From Pseudarthrobacter sp. NIBRBAC000502772 (GTDB taxonomy: Bacteria > Actinomycetota > Actinomycetes > Actinomycetales > Micrococcaceae): a DNA stretch of 64,000 nt. The stretch lies in assembly GCF_006517235.1 (NCBI RefSeq), contig NZ_CP041188.1, positions 4,030,001 through 4,094,000 of the forward strand. The letters run 5' to 3'. Of this stretch, positions 51,399 through 58,994 are shown piece by piece. How positions within the stretch are numbered: position 1 is the stretch's first letter; each line of letters starts with the position of its first letter. The translations under genes were made by a program, and so were the position numbers. The notes beneath the pieces were generated by a model. It was given only the letters and a program-made list of their open reading frames with translations. It did no database searches and had not been told where the DNA came from.

Positions 51399-52346
51399 TT
51401 AGAAGTAACCATCCTTCTTGCGGTCTTCCATGGCGGCCTCGGAGATGCGGTCATCTGCACGGGTGGCGCCACGTTCGGTGATGGTGGAGGCGGCAACTTC
51501 GATCACGACGTCGCTCACGGTGGCTGCGTCCGACTCAACCGCACCGGTGCAGGACATGTCGCCCACGGTGCGGTAGCGGACGGTCTTGACGATGACTTCC
51601 TCGTGCGGCAGCGGCTGCGAAACTTCGCCCACCGCACGCCACATGCCGTCGCGGGCAAATACTTCCCGGTCATGAGCGTAGTACAGGCCCGGCAGCTCGA
51701 TGTTCTCGCGTTCGATGTAGCGCCAGATGTCCAGCTCGGTCCAGTTGCTGATGGGGAACGCGCGGACGTGCTGGCCCACGGTGTGGCGGCCGTTGTAGAG
51801 GTTCCACAACTCGGGGCGCTGGTTGCGCGGGTCCCACTGGCCAAATTCGTCGCGGAGGCTCAGGATGCGCTCCTTGGCGCGGGCCTTGTCCTCGTCACGG
51901 CGGCCGCCGCCGAAGACGGCGTCGAACTTGTTCTGCTGGATGGCGTCCAGCAGGGGAACGGTCTGCAGCGGGTTGCGGGTGCCGTCGGCACGCTCGGCCA
52001 GTTCGCCACGGTCGATGAACTCCTGAACGGAGCCGACGACGAGCTTGAGTCCCAGCCGCTCCACGGTGCGGTCGCGGAAGTCGATGACCTCGGGGAAGTT
52101 GTGGCCGGTGTCCACGTGCAGGACGGGGAACGGGACCTTGCCCGGCCAGAACGCCTTGGTGGCCAGGTGCAGCATCACCACGGAGTCCTTGCCGCCGGAG
52201 AACAGCAGCGCTGGCTTCTCGAACTCGGCCACGACTTCGCGGATGATGTGGATCGCTTCGGACTCGAGGGCGTCCAGGCTGGAGAGGCGCGTAGAGACGG
52301 CGGCTTCAGTCACCTGGGTGGTCTCCTCAGTTAGGAAAGTGCTCAT
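51399..52346 (-). CDS. cysD: Sulfate adenylyltransferase subunit 2
   Basis: A 315-residue PP-loop ATP pyrophosphatase: LLFSGGKDSVVMLHLA is the PP-loop, followed by FPVLHVDTGHNFPEV and RRDEDKARAKERILSLRDEF. It adenylates sulfate to APS in complex with CysN. I use the ATG at 52346, which overlaps the cysH stop by 4 nt; upstream in-frame codons lie within cysH. Confidence 0.95.
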   Translation of the reverse strand: MSTFLTEETTQVTEAAVSTRLSSLDALESEAIHIIREVVAEFEKPALLFSGGKDSVVMLHLATKAFWPGKVPFPVLHVDTGHNFPEVIDFRDRTVERLGLKLVVGSVQEFIDRGELAERADGTRNPLQTVPLLDAIQQNKFDAVFGGGRRDEDKARAKERILSLRDEFGQWDPRNQRPELWNLYNGRHTVGQHVRAFPISNWTELDIWRYIERENIELPGLYYAHDREVFARDGMWRAVGEVSQPLPHEEVIVKTVRYRTVGDMSCTGAVESDAATVSDVVIEVAASTITERGATRADDRISEAAMEDRKKDGYF

Positions 52347-53098
52347 ACGTGTAGTCCGCATTCTGTCTTGTCGGTGCCTGCCCAGCGGCCGGCGCGGGGG
52401 TCGTCTCCGGGCGCCACCTTGCGAGTGCAGGGCTGGCAGCCAATGGAGGGGTAACCCTGGGAAAGCAGCGGGTTGACGGGTAGGAGGTTGTCGTCGGAGT
52501 ACTGGACCAGCTGGTCGAACGTCCAGGCGGCCACAGGGTTGACCTTGACGAGGCCGTTGACCTCGTCCCAGGTCACCAGCGGGGTGTTCGTCCGGGTGGG
52601 GGCCTCGTCGCGGCGGACGCCGGTGAACCAGAGTTCATAGCCGGCCAGGGTGCGGCGCAGCGGGGCCACCTTGCGGAGGGCGCAGCACTGGGCGGCGTCG
52701 CGGGCAAAGAGGTCCTTGCCGAGGAGCCGGTCCTGCTGTTCCACCGTGTTCTCGGGAAGCACGTCCACCACGTTGACGCGGAGGTTCGCGGCCACCTCGT
52801 CACGCGTGGCGTAGGTTTCCGGGAAGTGGTAGCCGGTCTCCAGGAACAGGACGTCGACGCCGGGCATCTGGTCCGCGACCAGAGCCGGAAGGACGGCGTC
52901 GGCCATGGAGCATGCGACGGCGACCGCTGAGAGGTCGAAGTTGCGCTCCACCCAGGCGATCACGTCGCGGGCGGGGGCGTCCCAGCCGAGCTCGGCAGCG
53001 CCGGATTCGGCGATGATCTTCAGCTCGTCGTGGGTGCGGAGTGCCGGGGTTTCGACAGGCTCAACCACCGGGTCGACTCCCAATGCGTGCTTGCTCAC
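52343..53098 (-). CDS. cysH: Adenylyl-sulfate (APS) reductase
   Basis: A 251-residue reductase. The Cys pair in DAAQCCALRKV and the CQPC motif together form the Cys-Cys...Cys-x2-Cys [4Fe-4S] signature that marks APS rather than PAPS reductases. The catalytic Cys is in KTECGLHV at the C-terminus. It reduces APS to sulfite with thioredoxin, matching the absence of cysC. The N-terminus carries VVEPVETP, encoded by a dispersed palindromic repeat (53048-53071). Start GTG at 53098 overlaps the sir stop (GTGA) and follows GGAGG. Confidence 0.92.
   Translation of the reverse strand: MSKHALGVDPVVEPVETPALRTHDELKIIAESGAAELGWDAPARDVIAWVERNFDLSAVAVACSMADAVLPALVADQMPGVDVLFLETGYHFPETYATRDEVAANLRVNVVDVLPENTVEQQDRLLGKDLFARDAAQCCALRKVAPLRRTLAGYELWFTGVRRDEAPTRTNTPLVTWDEVNGLVKVNPVAAWTFDQLVQYSDDNLLPVNPLLSQGYPSIGCQPCTRKVAPGDDPRAGRWAGTDKTECGLHV
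53048..53071 (-). repeat. TTTCGACAGGCTCAACC-type repeat inside cysH
   Basis: A 24-bp single arm of the dispersed repeat also seen at 32327-32376 lies in frame near the 5' end of cysH, encoding PVVEPVETP at about residues 9-17. The amino acids are absent from the conserved core, so the insertion is probably tolerated. Confidence 0.85.
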
Positions 53099-54840
53099 TG
53101 GAGGGCCTCCTCGTCTGCTGCGTGGGCCCATTCGGCGAAGGTCTGGCCTTCGGAACGCTGGGCCACGAACGTGCGGACAACGCGTTCCACGTAGTCCGGC
53201 AGGTCCTCGACGTACACCTTCAGGCCGCGGACGGTGCGTCCCAAACCAGCCTCTTCGCGGCTGTTGGAAGCCAGCCCGCCGCCCAGGTGAACCTGGAAAC
53301 CCGGGGAGGGGTCGCCGTCGGGCGTTGGCAGCATCATGCCCTTCAGGCCGATGTCCGCGGTCTGGATGCGGGCGCAGGAGTTGGGGCAGCCGTTGATGTG
53401 CAGGGACAGCGCGTGCGGCAGTTCGCCGGACTCCGCGAGGTCCGCCAGGCGGCGTTCCAGGTCAGCGACGGCGGTGGCGGCCGTGACCTTGGTTTCCACG
53501 ATGGCCAGCTTGCAGTATTCGATGCCGGTGCAGGCGATGGTGCCGCGGCGGAACACGGACGGGCGTGCGGAGAGGCCCAGGGCGTCCAGCTCGGCAACCA
53601 GCGGTTCCACGTGGTCCTTGGCAACGTCCAGCACTACGAGTTTCTGGTGCGGGGTGGTGCGCAGGCGGTAGGAGCCGCGGGCCTCAAGGGTATCCGCGAG
53701 CTTGATCAACTGGGCGCCGGACAGGCGGCCGGCCAGCGGGGTGGCGCCGATGAAGAATTTTCCGTCCTTCTGCTCGTGCACACCGATGTGGTCGCCCGGC
53801 GTGGTGGGCTTGGGCGCGGCGGGACCGTCGGCCAGCTTGTAGCCCAGGTATTCATCCTCGAGGATCTGGCGGAACTTCGCCGGTCCCCAGTCGGCCATCA
53901 GGAATTTCAGACGGGCCTTGGTGCGCATGCGGCGGTAGCCGTAGTCGCGGAAGATGCTGGTGACGCCGAGCCAGACTTCGGCGGCTTCCTCGGGCTTCAC
54001 AAAGGCACCGAGGCGCTTGCCGAGCATCGGGTTGGTGGACAGCGCGCCGCCGGCCCAGAGGTCGTAGCCGACGCCGAGCTCGGGGTGGCGGACGCCTACC
54101 AGGGCGAAGTCGTTGATCTCGTGGACCACGTCCTGGCTGGGGTGGCCGGTGATGGCGGTCTTGTACTTGCGCGGCAGGTTGGACAGCAGCGGGTTGCCGA
54201 TGAAACGCTCGCCCAGCTCCGCGATGAGCGGCGTGGGGTCGATGATCTCGTCCTTGGCGATGCCGGCCACGGGCGAGCCCAGGATGACGCGGGGCACGTC
54301 GCCGCAGGCCTCGGTGGTGGACAGGCCAACACCCTCAAGCCGGTTCCAGATCTCGGGGATGTCCTCCACCCGGATCCAGTGCAGCTGGATGTTCTGGCGG
54401 TCCGTGAGGTCGGCGGAATCCCGGCCGAAATCAACGGAAATCTGGCCGATGACGCGCAGCTGCTCGGTGGTCAGCGCCCCGCCGTCGATCCTGACCCGGA
54501 GCATGAAGTACTTGTCTTCCAGCTCGTGCGGCTCGAGCGTGGCGGTCTTGCCGCCGTCGATCCCGGGCTTGCGCTGGGTGTACAGGCCCCACCAGCGGAA
54601 GCGGCCGTGCAGGTCCTGGCTGGGGATGGCGTCGAAGCCTTCCTTGGAGTAGATGGTCTCGATACGCTCGCGCACGTTGAGGCCGTCGTCTTCCTGTTTC
54701 CAGGTTTCGTTGGCGTTCAGCGGGGTTTTGCCGTCCACTTTCCACTGCCCGTGCGGCTTTGCAGCAGGGCGGGAGGCACGCGCGGGGCGTTTGGCGGCGG
54801 CGGGGTCCACGGACGCTCCGGCTAGAGCTGTATCAGTCAT
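53095..54840 (-). CDS. sir: Ferredoxin-dependent sulfite reductase
   Basis: A 581-residue nitrite/sulfite reductase family protein with two ferredoxin-like half domains. The [4Fe-4S]-siroheme ligands are the Cys in TGIEYCKLA (preceded by a second Cys, C-x5-C) and in INGCPNSCARIQTADIG (C-x3-C). It reduces sulfite to sulfide with six electrons from ferredoxin. First gene of the sir-cysH-cysD-cysN operon. A nitrite reductase role is less likely given the operon. The start ATG at 54840 has TACAGT ending 6 nt upstream. Confidence 0.93.
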   Translation of the reverse strand: MTDTALAGASVDPAAAKRPARASRPAAKPHGQWKVDGKTPLNANETWKQEDDGLNVRERIETIYSKEGFDAIPSQDLHGRFRWWGLYTQRKPGIDGGKTATLEPHELEDKYFMLRVRIDGGALTTEQLRVIGQISVDFGRDSADLTDRQNIQLHWIRVEDIPEIWNRLEGVGLSTTEACGDVPRVILGSPVAGIAKDEIIDPTPLIAELGERFIGNPLLSNLPRKYKTAITGHPSQDVVHEINDFALVGVRHPELGVGYDLWAGGALSTNPMLGKRLGAFVKPEEAAEVWLGVTSIFRDYGYRRMRTKARLKFLMADWGPAKFRQILEDEYLGYKLADGPAAPKPTTPGDHIGVHEQKDGKFFIGATPLAGRLSGAQLIKLADTLEARGSYRLRTTPHQKLVVLDVAKDHVEPLVAELDALGLSARPSVFRRGTIACTGIEYCKLAIVETKVTAATAVADLERRLADLAESGELPHALSLHINGCPNSCARIQTADIGLKGMMLPTPDGDPSPGFQVHLGGGLASNSREEAGLGRTVRGLKVYVEDLPDYVERVVRTFVAQRSEGQTFAEWAHAADEEALQ

Positions 54841-54898
54841 GCATCGACTGTAGGTGCCCGCCGAAGCGCGTCACAAAGGTCCGGAAACGGGAGGTCAC
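54841..54898 (-). promoter_or_regulatory. sir operon promoter with shared sulfur-gene motif
   Basis: On the minus strand: GTGACCTCCCGTTTCC (54898-54883), then TTGTGA (54876-54871), 18 nt, TACAGT (54852-54847), CGATGC, ATG. The motif differs from that at ssuA at only two of 16 positions. Confidence 0.68.
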
Positions 54899-54982
54899 CT
54901 AGGGAAACAATTCGTCACGAACCGCCGAAGAGCCTTGAAGAAGGCCGCCCGCTGTGCTTGGTTGCGGTTGCCGTACGGGCGG

Positions 54983-55717
54983 CTATTGACCGTGTACGAC
55001 GGCGGCGTCGAACCGTTCCAGGGCGATCTCGGCGAGCACCGGGGACGGCAGCAGTGGTTCCGTCACGAGATCGGCGCCGGCTTTGGCCAACTGGTCGTGG
55101 AAGAACCCCGGCGCGAGGAGGTAGGAGGCAATCACCACGCGGCCGCCGTCGTCCACGGCCCCCGCGGACTCCCCCGCCCCGGCGCCCCCGGCCAGTTCCA
55201 GCCGAAGAATGGCGACGGCGTCGGGCACGGACGGCTTCGCAGAGGCACCGTACGCGGGCAGAATCCGGTTGCGCCGCAGCGCCCTGAGCTGGTCGGCGAG
55301 CTCTTCTACGCTGGCGGCGGCGTTGGGATTGGAGGACCCGGCGGCGGCGAGGACAATCGCGTCGCGGTCCGTGACGCCGGCCTCCCGGAGGCGCTGGTCC
55401 AGCAGTGCCGCGAGCCGCGGGTCCGGGCCGAGCGGCGCTGCGGCGAGGCTGCCCGGACGGCTTTTCACAGCCCGGGCGATGTCCACCTTGACGTGATATC
55501 CGACGCTCAGCAGCAACGGCACGACGACGGCCTTGTCCTCTTCCGGCAGGCCTCCCACCACGTCCACGAGGTCCGGCTGCTGAACGTCCACGTAGGCCTC
55601 GCGAACGTCAAGGCCCGGGCGCAGGGCGGCGATGTTTGCGCGCAGGGCGTTGACCTCCGCGGCGCCCTGAGTGCTGGACGTCCCATGGGCGCAGGCGATC
55701 ATGATCGGGTTGTTCAT
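54983..55717 (-). CDS. sirB: Sirohydrochlorin chelatase (SirB/CbiX type)
   Basis: A 244-residue protein of the CbiX/SirB family: IMIACAHGTSS (catalytic His), VVPLLLSVGYHVKVDI (second His), and a repeat half with VLAAAGSSNPNA and VVIASYLLAPGFFHDQL. It inserts Fe2+ into sirohydrochlorin to complete the siroheme of Sir. I start at the ATG at 55717. Divergent from the TRIC channel gene. A degenerate GAAAC-containing sequence lies 42 nt upstream of the ATG; its match to the sulfur motif is poor. Confidence 0.85.
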   Translation of the reverse strand: MNNPIMIACAHGTSSTQGAAEVNALRANIAALRPGLDVREAYVDVQQPDLVDVVGGLPEEDKAVVVPLLLSVGYHVKVDIARAVKSRPGSLAAAPLGPDPRLAALLDQRLREAGVTDRDAIVLAAAGSSNPNAAASVEELADQLRALRRNRILPAYGASAKPSVPDAVAILRLELAGGAGAGESAGAVDDGGRVVIASYLLAPGFFHDQLAKAGADLVTEPLLPSPVLAEIALERFDAAVVHGQ

Positions 55718-55757
55718 AGGGGCTAGCGTAACGTTGGAGCCGCCCTGTCCGCCCACC

Positions 55758-56489
55758 ATGAAACCGCCGGGACCCCTCATGACATTGCCGTTCGACACAT
55801 TGCCGTTCGGCATCGACCTTGTATGGCTTGACCTGGCCGGGGTCTTCTTCTTCGCCGTCTCCGGGTCCCTGTTGGCGGCACGGAAGCAGTTCGATCTGGT
55901 GGGGTCGCTGCTGCTGGCGTCACTGGTCTCCCTCGGCGGGGGCGTCATCCGCGACATCATCCTCAACACCACCCCGGCGGCCTTCTCCAACCCCGCCTAT
56001 TTGGTGCCCCCGGTGCTGGCCACCGTCCTGGTGTATTTCCTGTACTCCAGCGTGCAGCGGTACACCTCGCTGCTGGTGCTGTTCGACGCCGGCGGGCTGG
56101 CCCTCTTCTGCATCACAGGAACGCTGAAGGCCCTGGCCCTAGGGATGAATCCGGTGGCCGCCATGCTGCTCGGCGTCACCACGGCCGTGGGCGGCGGCCT
56201 GCTGCGGGACATCACCGCGAACGAGGTGCCCCAGCTGTTCAACCCCCGCGACCTCTACGCGCTGCCGGCCTTCAGCGGGGCAGCGTTGACTGCTCTGCTC
56301 TGGGTCACCGGGGCCTTCAACGTGCTGACAGCATGTGCGGTGGCGGCCGTGGTGTTCGCTTTCCGTGTGGTTGCCTGGCGCCGGTCCTGGTATGTTCCGC
56401 TCGCCGTGCACGGCTGGCACCGGCGGGGCTCCGGCGGCGGGAGCCCCGGTGGCGGCTTCGGCAGCGGCTCGGGAGCAGGCCGCAGTTAG
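55758..56489 (+). CDS. TRIC-type channel (UPF0126) membrane protein
   Basis: A 243-residue protein with seven predicted helices arranged as two three-helix repeats plus one, each with a glycine-rich signature: LASLVSLGGGVIRDIIL and LLGVTTAVGGGLLRDITANE. These GGG-x2-RD motifs define bacterial TRIC cation channels. The C-terminal tail is Gly/Ser-rich (GSGGGSPGGGFGSGSGAGRS). Starts at 55758 or 55779 are both possible; neither has a strong ribosome site. Confidence 0.85.
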   Translation: MKPPGPLMTLPFDTLPFGIDLVWLDLAGVFFFAVSGSLLAARKQFDLVGSLLLASLVSLGGGVIRDIILNTTPAAFSNPAYLVPPVLATVLVYFLYSSVQRYTSLLVLFDAGGLALFCITGTLKALALGMNPVAAMLLGVTTAVGGGLLRDITANEVPQLFNPRDLYALPAFSGAALTALLWVTGAFNVLTACAVAAVVFAFRVVAWRRSWYVPLAVHGWHRRGSGGGSPGGGFGSGSGAGRS

Positions 56490-56502
56490 TTAGGATATGA
56501 GC

Positions 56503-56931
56503 ATGACTGACATGTTCCTCGAGAAGTTCCGCGCGCTTGTTCCGACGTATCTCGAGGACGAATGGCAGGAAGAAGATGGCCTGCCCGCGGACGAACTGGA
56601 CGCGGCCCTCGCCGAGCACCAGTTCCAGGTTCCCCTGGTCCTCCGCGAGTTTTACCTGGCGGTGGGCGGCTGCGAGGACATCATGGAGGCCTACCACTAC
56701 TTCTGGGATCCCGAAGAGCTGGAAGTGGATGACGAAGGCTTCCTGATGTTCCTTGAGGATGAGGAAGAACAGTTCACCTGGGGCTTCCGCGTAGGCGACC
56801 TCGGCATTCCAGACCCCATCGTGTACCGCCGCAACAACGCCCGCGGCCAGTGGAAGAGCGAAGAAGGCACCTTCTCCGAGTTCGTCTTCGACATGTTCGA
56901 GTGGGCCTTCAACGACGAGGAAGAAAACTAG
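56503..56931 (+). CDS. SUKH/SMI1-KNR4-like acidic protein
   Basis: A 142-residue, very acidic protein. The pattern LPADELDAALAEHQFQVPLV followed by LREFYLAVGGCEDIMEAYHY and DEGFLMFLEDEEEQ resembles the SUKH fold, whose members are often immunity proteins or regulators. There is no toxin or secretion gene near, so an immunity role is not supported. The ATG at 56503 is preferred over 56497 because TAGGAT ends 6 nt before it. Confidence 0.6.
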   Translation: MTDMFLEKFRALVPTYLEDEWQEEDGLPADELDAALAEHQFQVPLVLREFYLAVGGCEDIMEAYHYFWDPEELEVDDEGFLMFLEDEEEQFTWGFRVGDLGIPDPIVYRRNNARGQWKSEEGTFSEFVFDMFEWAFNDEEEN

Positions 56932-56956
56932 GGTCCTCCCGCCCTTCCCGCCGTCT

Positions 56957-57446
56957 TTAGGCATGCTCCCACGGTGTCAGCGGAAAAATCTTCACGGCGG
57001 TCGCAGCCGCGGACCATGCAGCGTGGACTTCGGTCGGCGTAAAGGCCCCTGGAAAAATCGGTCGGCCTGCCGCCACGGCGGTGGCAATGATGTCAACGTT
57101 GGTGACGGGGTGACGGGGTGACCAGAAATCCTGCTCCTGCGTCGAGGGCCTGTTCCGCCTCCGCGACGCACGCGACTGTCCCGATACCGATTTCGGTGCC
57201 GGTGCGATGCAGCAGATGAGGGAGAGCCTCCAACGTGCCCGGTGTCGTCAGCGTGAGCTCGATGGACCTGATGCCGGACGAGACGAGGACATCGATGACT
57301 CTTTCGTAGGCGCTGGCATCTGCGGCGCGAAGAACGCTACGATCCGACTGCTTACGAGCACGTGCGGAGGCGGGACTCGTTCCCGGGACGTAGTGAAAGG
57401 GAGGTCCATGGATTTCCTTTTCGTTAATGACGTGACAGCAGGTCAC
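56957..57446 (-). pseudogene. Degenerate KDPG aldolase (eda) gene
   Basis: The first frame (GTG at 57446, overlapping the lacI stop) encodes VLRAADASAYERVIDVLVSS, IRSIELTLTTPGTLEALPHL and AGAGFLVTP, close to the intact Eda at 15701-16366. At about 57101-57123 a tandem GTGACGGG duplication shifts the frame. The other frame continues VTNVDIIATAVAAGRPIFPG and AATAVKIFP, then ends at a TAA (56957) just after the Schiff-base lysine region. The N-terminus is also aberrant and the last third of the gene is gone. Not expected to be active. Confidence 0.8.
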
Positions 57447-58540
57447 TTCGGGTTCGCTGCCGGTACTACCAGGGCAGGGACTTGCGCACGGAGCGGGGGC
57501 GGTGCCGTCGAGGCCCGGACAATCAGTTGGGGAAGCAGCAGCACCGATCGTCCTGGCTCGCCGGGATCACCGCTGTCGTGCGACACTGCCTCTGCTATGG
57601 CAAGTTTGGCCATCCGGGCCAATGGTTGGCGCACCGTGGTGAGAGGTGGATCGTAGAGATCGGCCAGCACGATGTCATCGAAACCGACGACCGATACGTC
57701 TTTGCCCACCGTCAACCCCACATCCCGCAGGCCCCGGCAGAAGCCCAGGGCGGTCATGTCGTTGATGGCGACCACGCCGGTGGGAGGTTCCACGTTTCCG
57801 GAGAAAAGCGAGTGGGCCGCACTGCGTCCGACGTCCGCCGCGAAAACATCCCCGAACGGGACGTCCTCACGGTCTGACGATGCAGGCATGTCTTTGACAT
57901 CGAGTCCGGCGGCTTCCAGCGCGCTGACAAAGCCGCTGTATCGGCCTGCCCTGTTGACGGATCCCAATGATCCGGCAATGAAGGACAACCGTCGATGACC
58001 CAGTTCGATAAGGTGGCTTGCCGCGATATAACCGCCTACAACATTGTTGATGCTGATGCTGACGACAGATTCGGGATCGTTGGGCTGGGTCGGGCGGTCA
58101 AAGGTGACCAGCTGCAGTCCTTGTTTCACAAGGTCTGTCAGATGATCCAGCGACGGCAGCGACGTGCACAGGACGATCCCGCGGACACCGTTGCCCCAGA
58201 GTTCCTGAACGTATGCCCGTTCCCGCTCGGCAACCCGCTCACTATTACACAGCAGCACGCTACACCCGACGGCGAGGGCGGCCACTTCGAGCTCGTGTGC
58301 GAAGGCACCCCAGAAAGGGTTCCCGACGGACGGCACAATTAGGCCAATAGTCTGTGTCCGGCCGGTCCGCAGCTGCCTGGCAGCACGGTTAGGTCGATAA
58401 CCGAGTTTCGCAATGGTTCTTTCGATCCGCTCGCGCGTTGCCGGAACCATACGGTCCAATCGGCCGTTCAGATAATTCGAAACGGTGGTCGGCGAAACCT
58501 CAGCCTCCCGCGCGACATGCTGGATTGTCACGCGACCCAT
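57443..58540 (-). CDS. LacI-family transcriptional regulator
   Basis: A 365-residue regulator. The helix-turn-helix is at residues ~4-25 (VTIQHVAREAEVSPTTVSNY) with hinge helix, followed by a periplasmic-binding-like domain (TIGLIVPSVGNPFWGAFAHE...VVAINDMTALGFCRGLRDVG...DVSVVGFDDIVLADLYDPPL). It appears intact. GGAGGGG precedes the ATG. It is divergent from a promoter-operator unit at 58708-58753 and was apparently coupled to the now broken eda gene, so it probably controlled uronate or sugar-acid use. It could now act on the matching operator at 59269. Confidence 0.88.
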   Translation of the reverse strand: MGRVTIQHVAREAEVSPTTVSNYLNGRLDRMVPATRERIERTIAKLGYRPNRAARQLRTGRTQTIGLIVPSVGNPFWGAFAHELEVAALAVGCSVLLCNSERVAERERAYVQELWGNGVRGIVLCTSLPSLDHLTDLVKQGLQLVTFDRPTQPNDPESVVSISINNVVGGYIAASHLIELGHRRLSFIAGSLGSVNRAGRYSGFVSALEAAGLDVKDMPASSDREDVPFGDVFAADVGRSAAHSLFSGNVEPPTGVVAINDMTALGFCRGLRDVGLTVGKDVSVVGFDDIVLADLYDPPLTTVRQPLARMAKLAIAEAVSHDSGDPGEPGRSVLLLPQLIVRASTAPPPLRAQVPALVVPAANPK

Positions 58541-58558
58541 TCAGACCCCTCCACGTAA

Positions 58559-58607
58559 TTATTGCCCTTCATGTGGGACAGTCTTATTGCCCTTCCGGTG
58601 GGACAGT
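58559..58607 (-). repeat. Two 24-bp direct repeats upstream of lacI
   Basis: TTATTGCCCTTC-AT-GTGGGACAGT (58559-58582) and TTATTGCCCTTC-CG-GTGGGACAGT (58584-58607) differ by two bases. Multiple ~20-bp repeats beginning TGT (on the minus strand, TGTCCCAC) are typical of IS21-family element ends, so this may be an insertion-sequence remnant. No transposase remains beside it. Confidence 0.6.
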
Positions 58608-58707
58608 TGTTGCATTCACTGTATCGATTTATCGCGTAAAAGTCACCAAGTGACCTCCGCCACCTCATGCTGGGACCAAGAGTCTCAAGGACGGCTGATA
58701 ATTTCCC

Positions 58708-58753
58708 TTGACAGGCCTGAATCAACGTCGGTAATCTCGATGCATCGTTACAC
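58708..58753 (+). promoter_or_regulatory. LacI-type promoter-operator, copy 1
   Basis: TTGACA (58708-58713), 18 nt, TAATCT (58732-58737), 3 nt, then TGCATCGTTACAC (58741-58753). The same operator word follows a -10 by 3 nt at 59269. Directly downstream is an IS110 fragment rather than a gene, so the original target appears lost. Confidence 0.6.
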
Positions 58754-58754
58754 T

Positions 58755-58917
58755 GGAATACTCCGCCTTCTGGCCGAAATCGGGGTCGACATGTCCCGCT
58801 TCCCGACCGCCGGGCACCTGTGTTCCTGGGCGAAGTTCTCCCCGGGTATCACTTCCTCCGGGGGGAAGATCAAGGGCAACGGCTCGACCGGGCACGGCAA
58901 CCGTTACCTCGCCCGCG
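58755..58917 (+). mobile_element. IS110-family transposase fragment
   Basis: The plus-strand frame encodes ILRLLAEIGVDMSRFPTAGH, then LCSWAKFSPGITSSGGKIKG and STGHGNRYLAR. This is the conserved part of the C-terminal Transposase_20 domain of IS110/IS116 transposases. Only ~54 residues are present; both the DEDD domain and the C-terminus are missing, so it is a dead remnant. Confidence 0.82.
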
Positions 58918-58994
58918 GTGCTCGGGGAGACGCCCGCGTTGCTCGGGGAGACGCCCGCGGCTCGTGCGACATCCTGGATCGTGACTCCGGCCAT
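58918..58994 (-). pseudogene. Truncated lacI-family gene (HTH only)
   Basis: From the ATG at 58994 the frame encodes MAGVTIQDVARAAGVSPS, a typical LacI DNA-binding start, then runs into a 21-bp tandem duplication (58918-58938 and 58939-58959) and the IS110 fragment. The rest of the gene is absent. It would have diverged from the SGNH-lyase operon and been its local regulator. Confidence 0.7.

Noticed and set aside
55718..55775. A fourth copy of the sulfur promoter motif upstream of sirB
   Set aside because: Only GAAAC and a few scattered positions match, and the -10 spacing is off by one.
56503..56931. SUKH-like protein as part of a toxin-immunity system
   Set aside because: No toxin, secretion or polymorphic-toxin gene nearby, and similarity to SUKH is only pattern-level.
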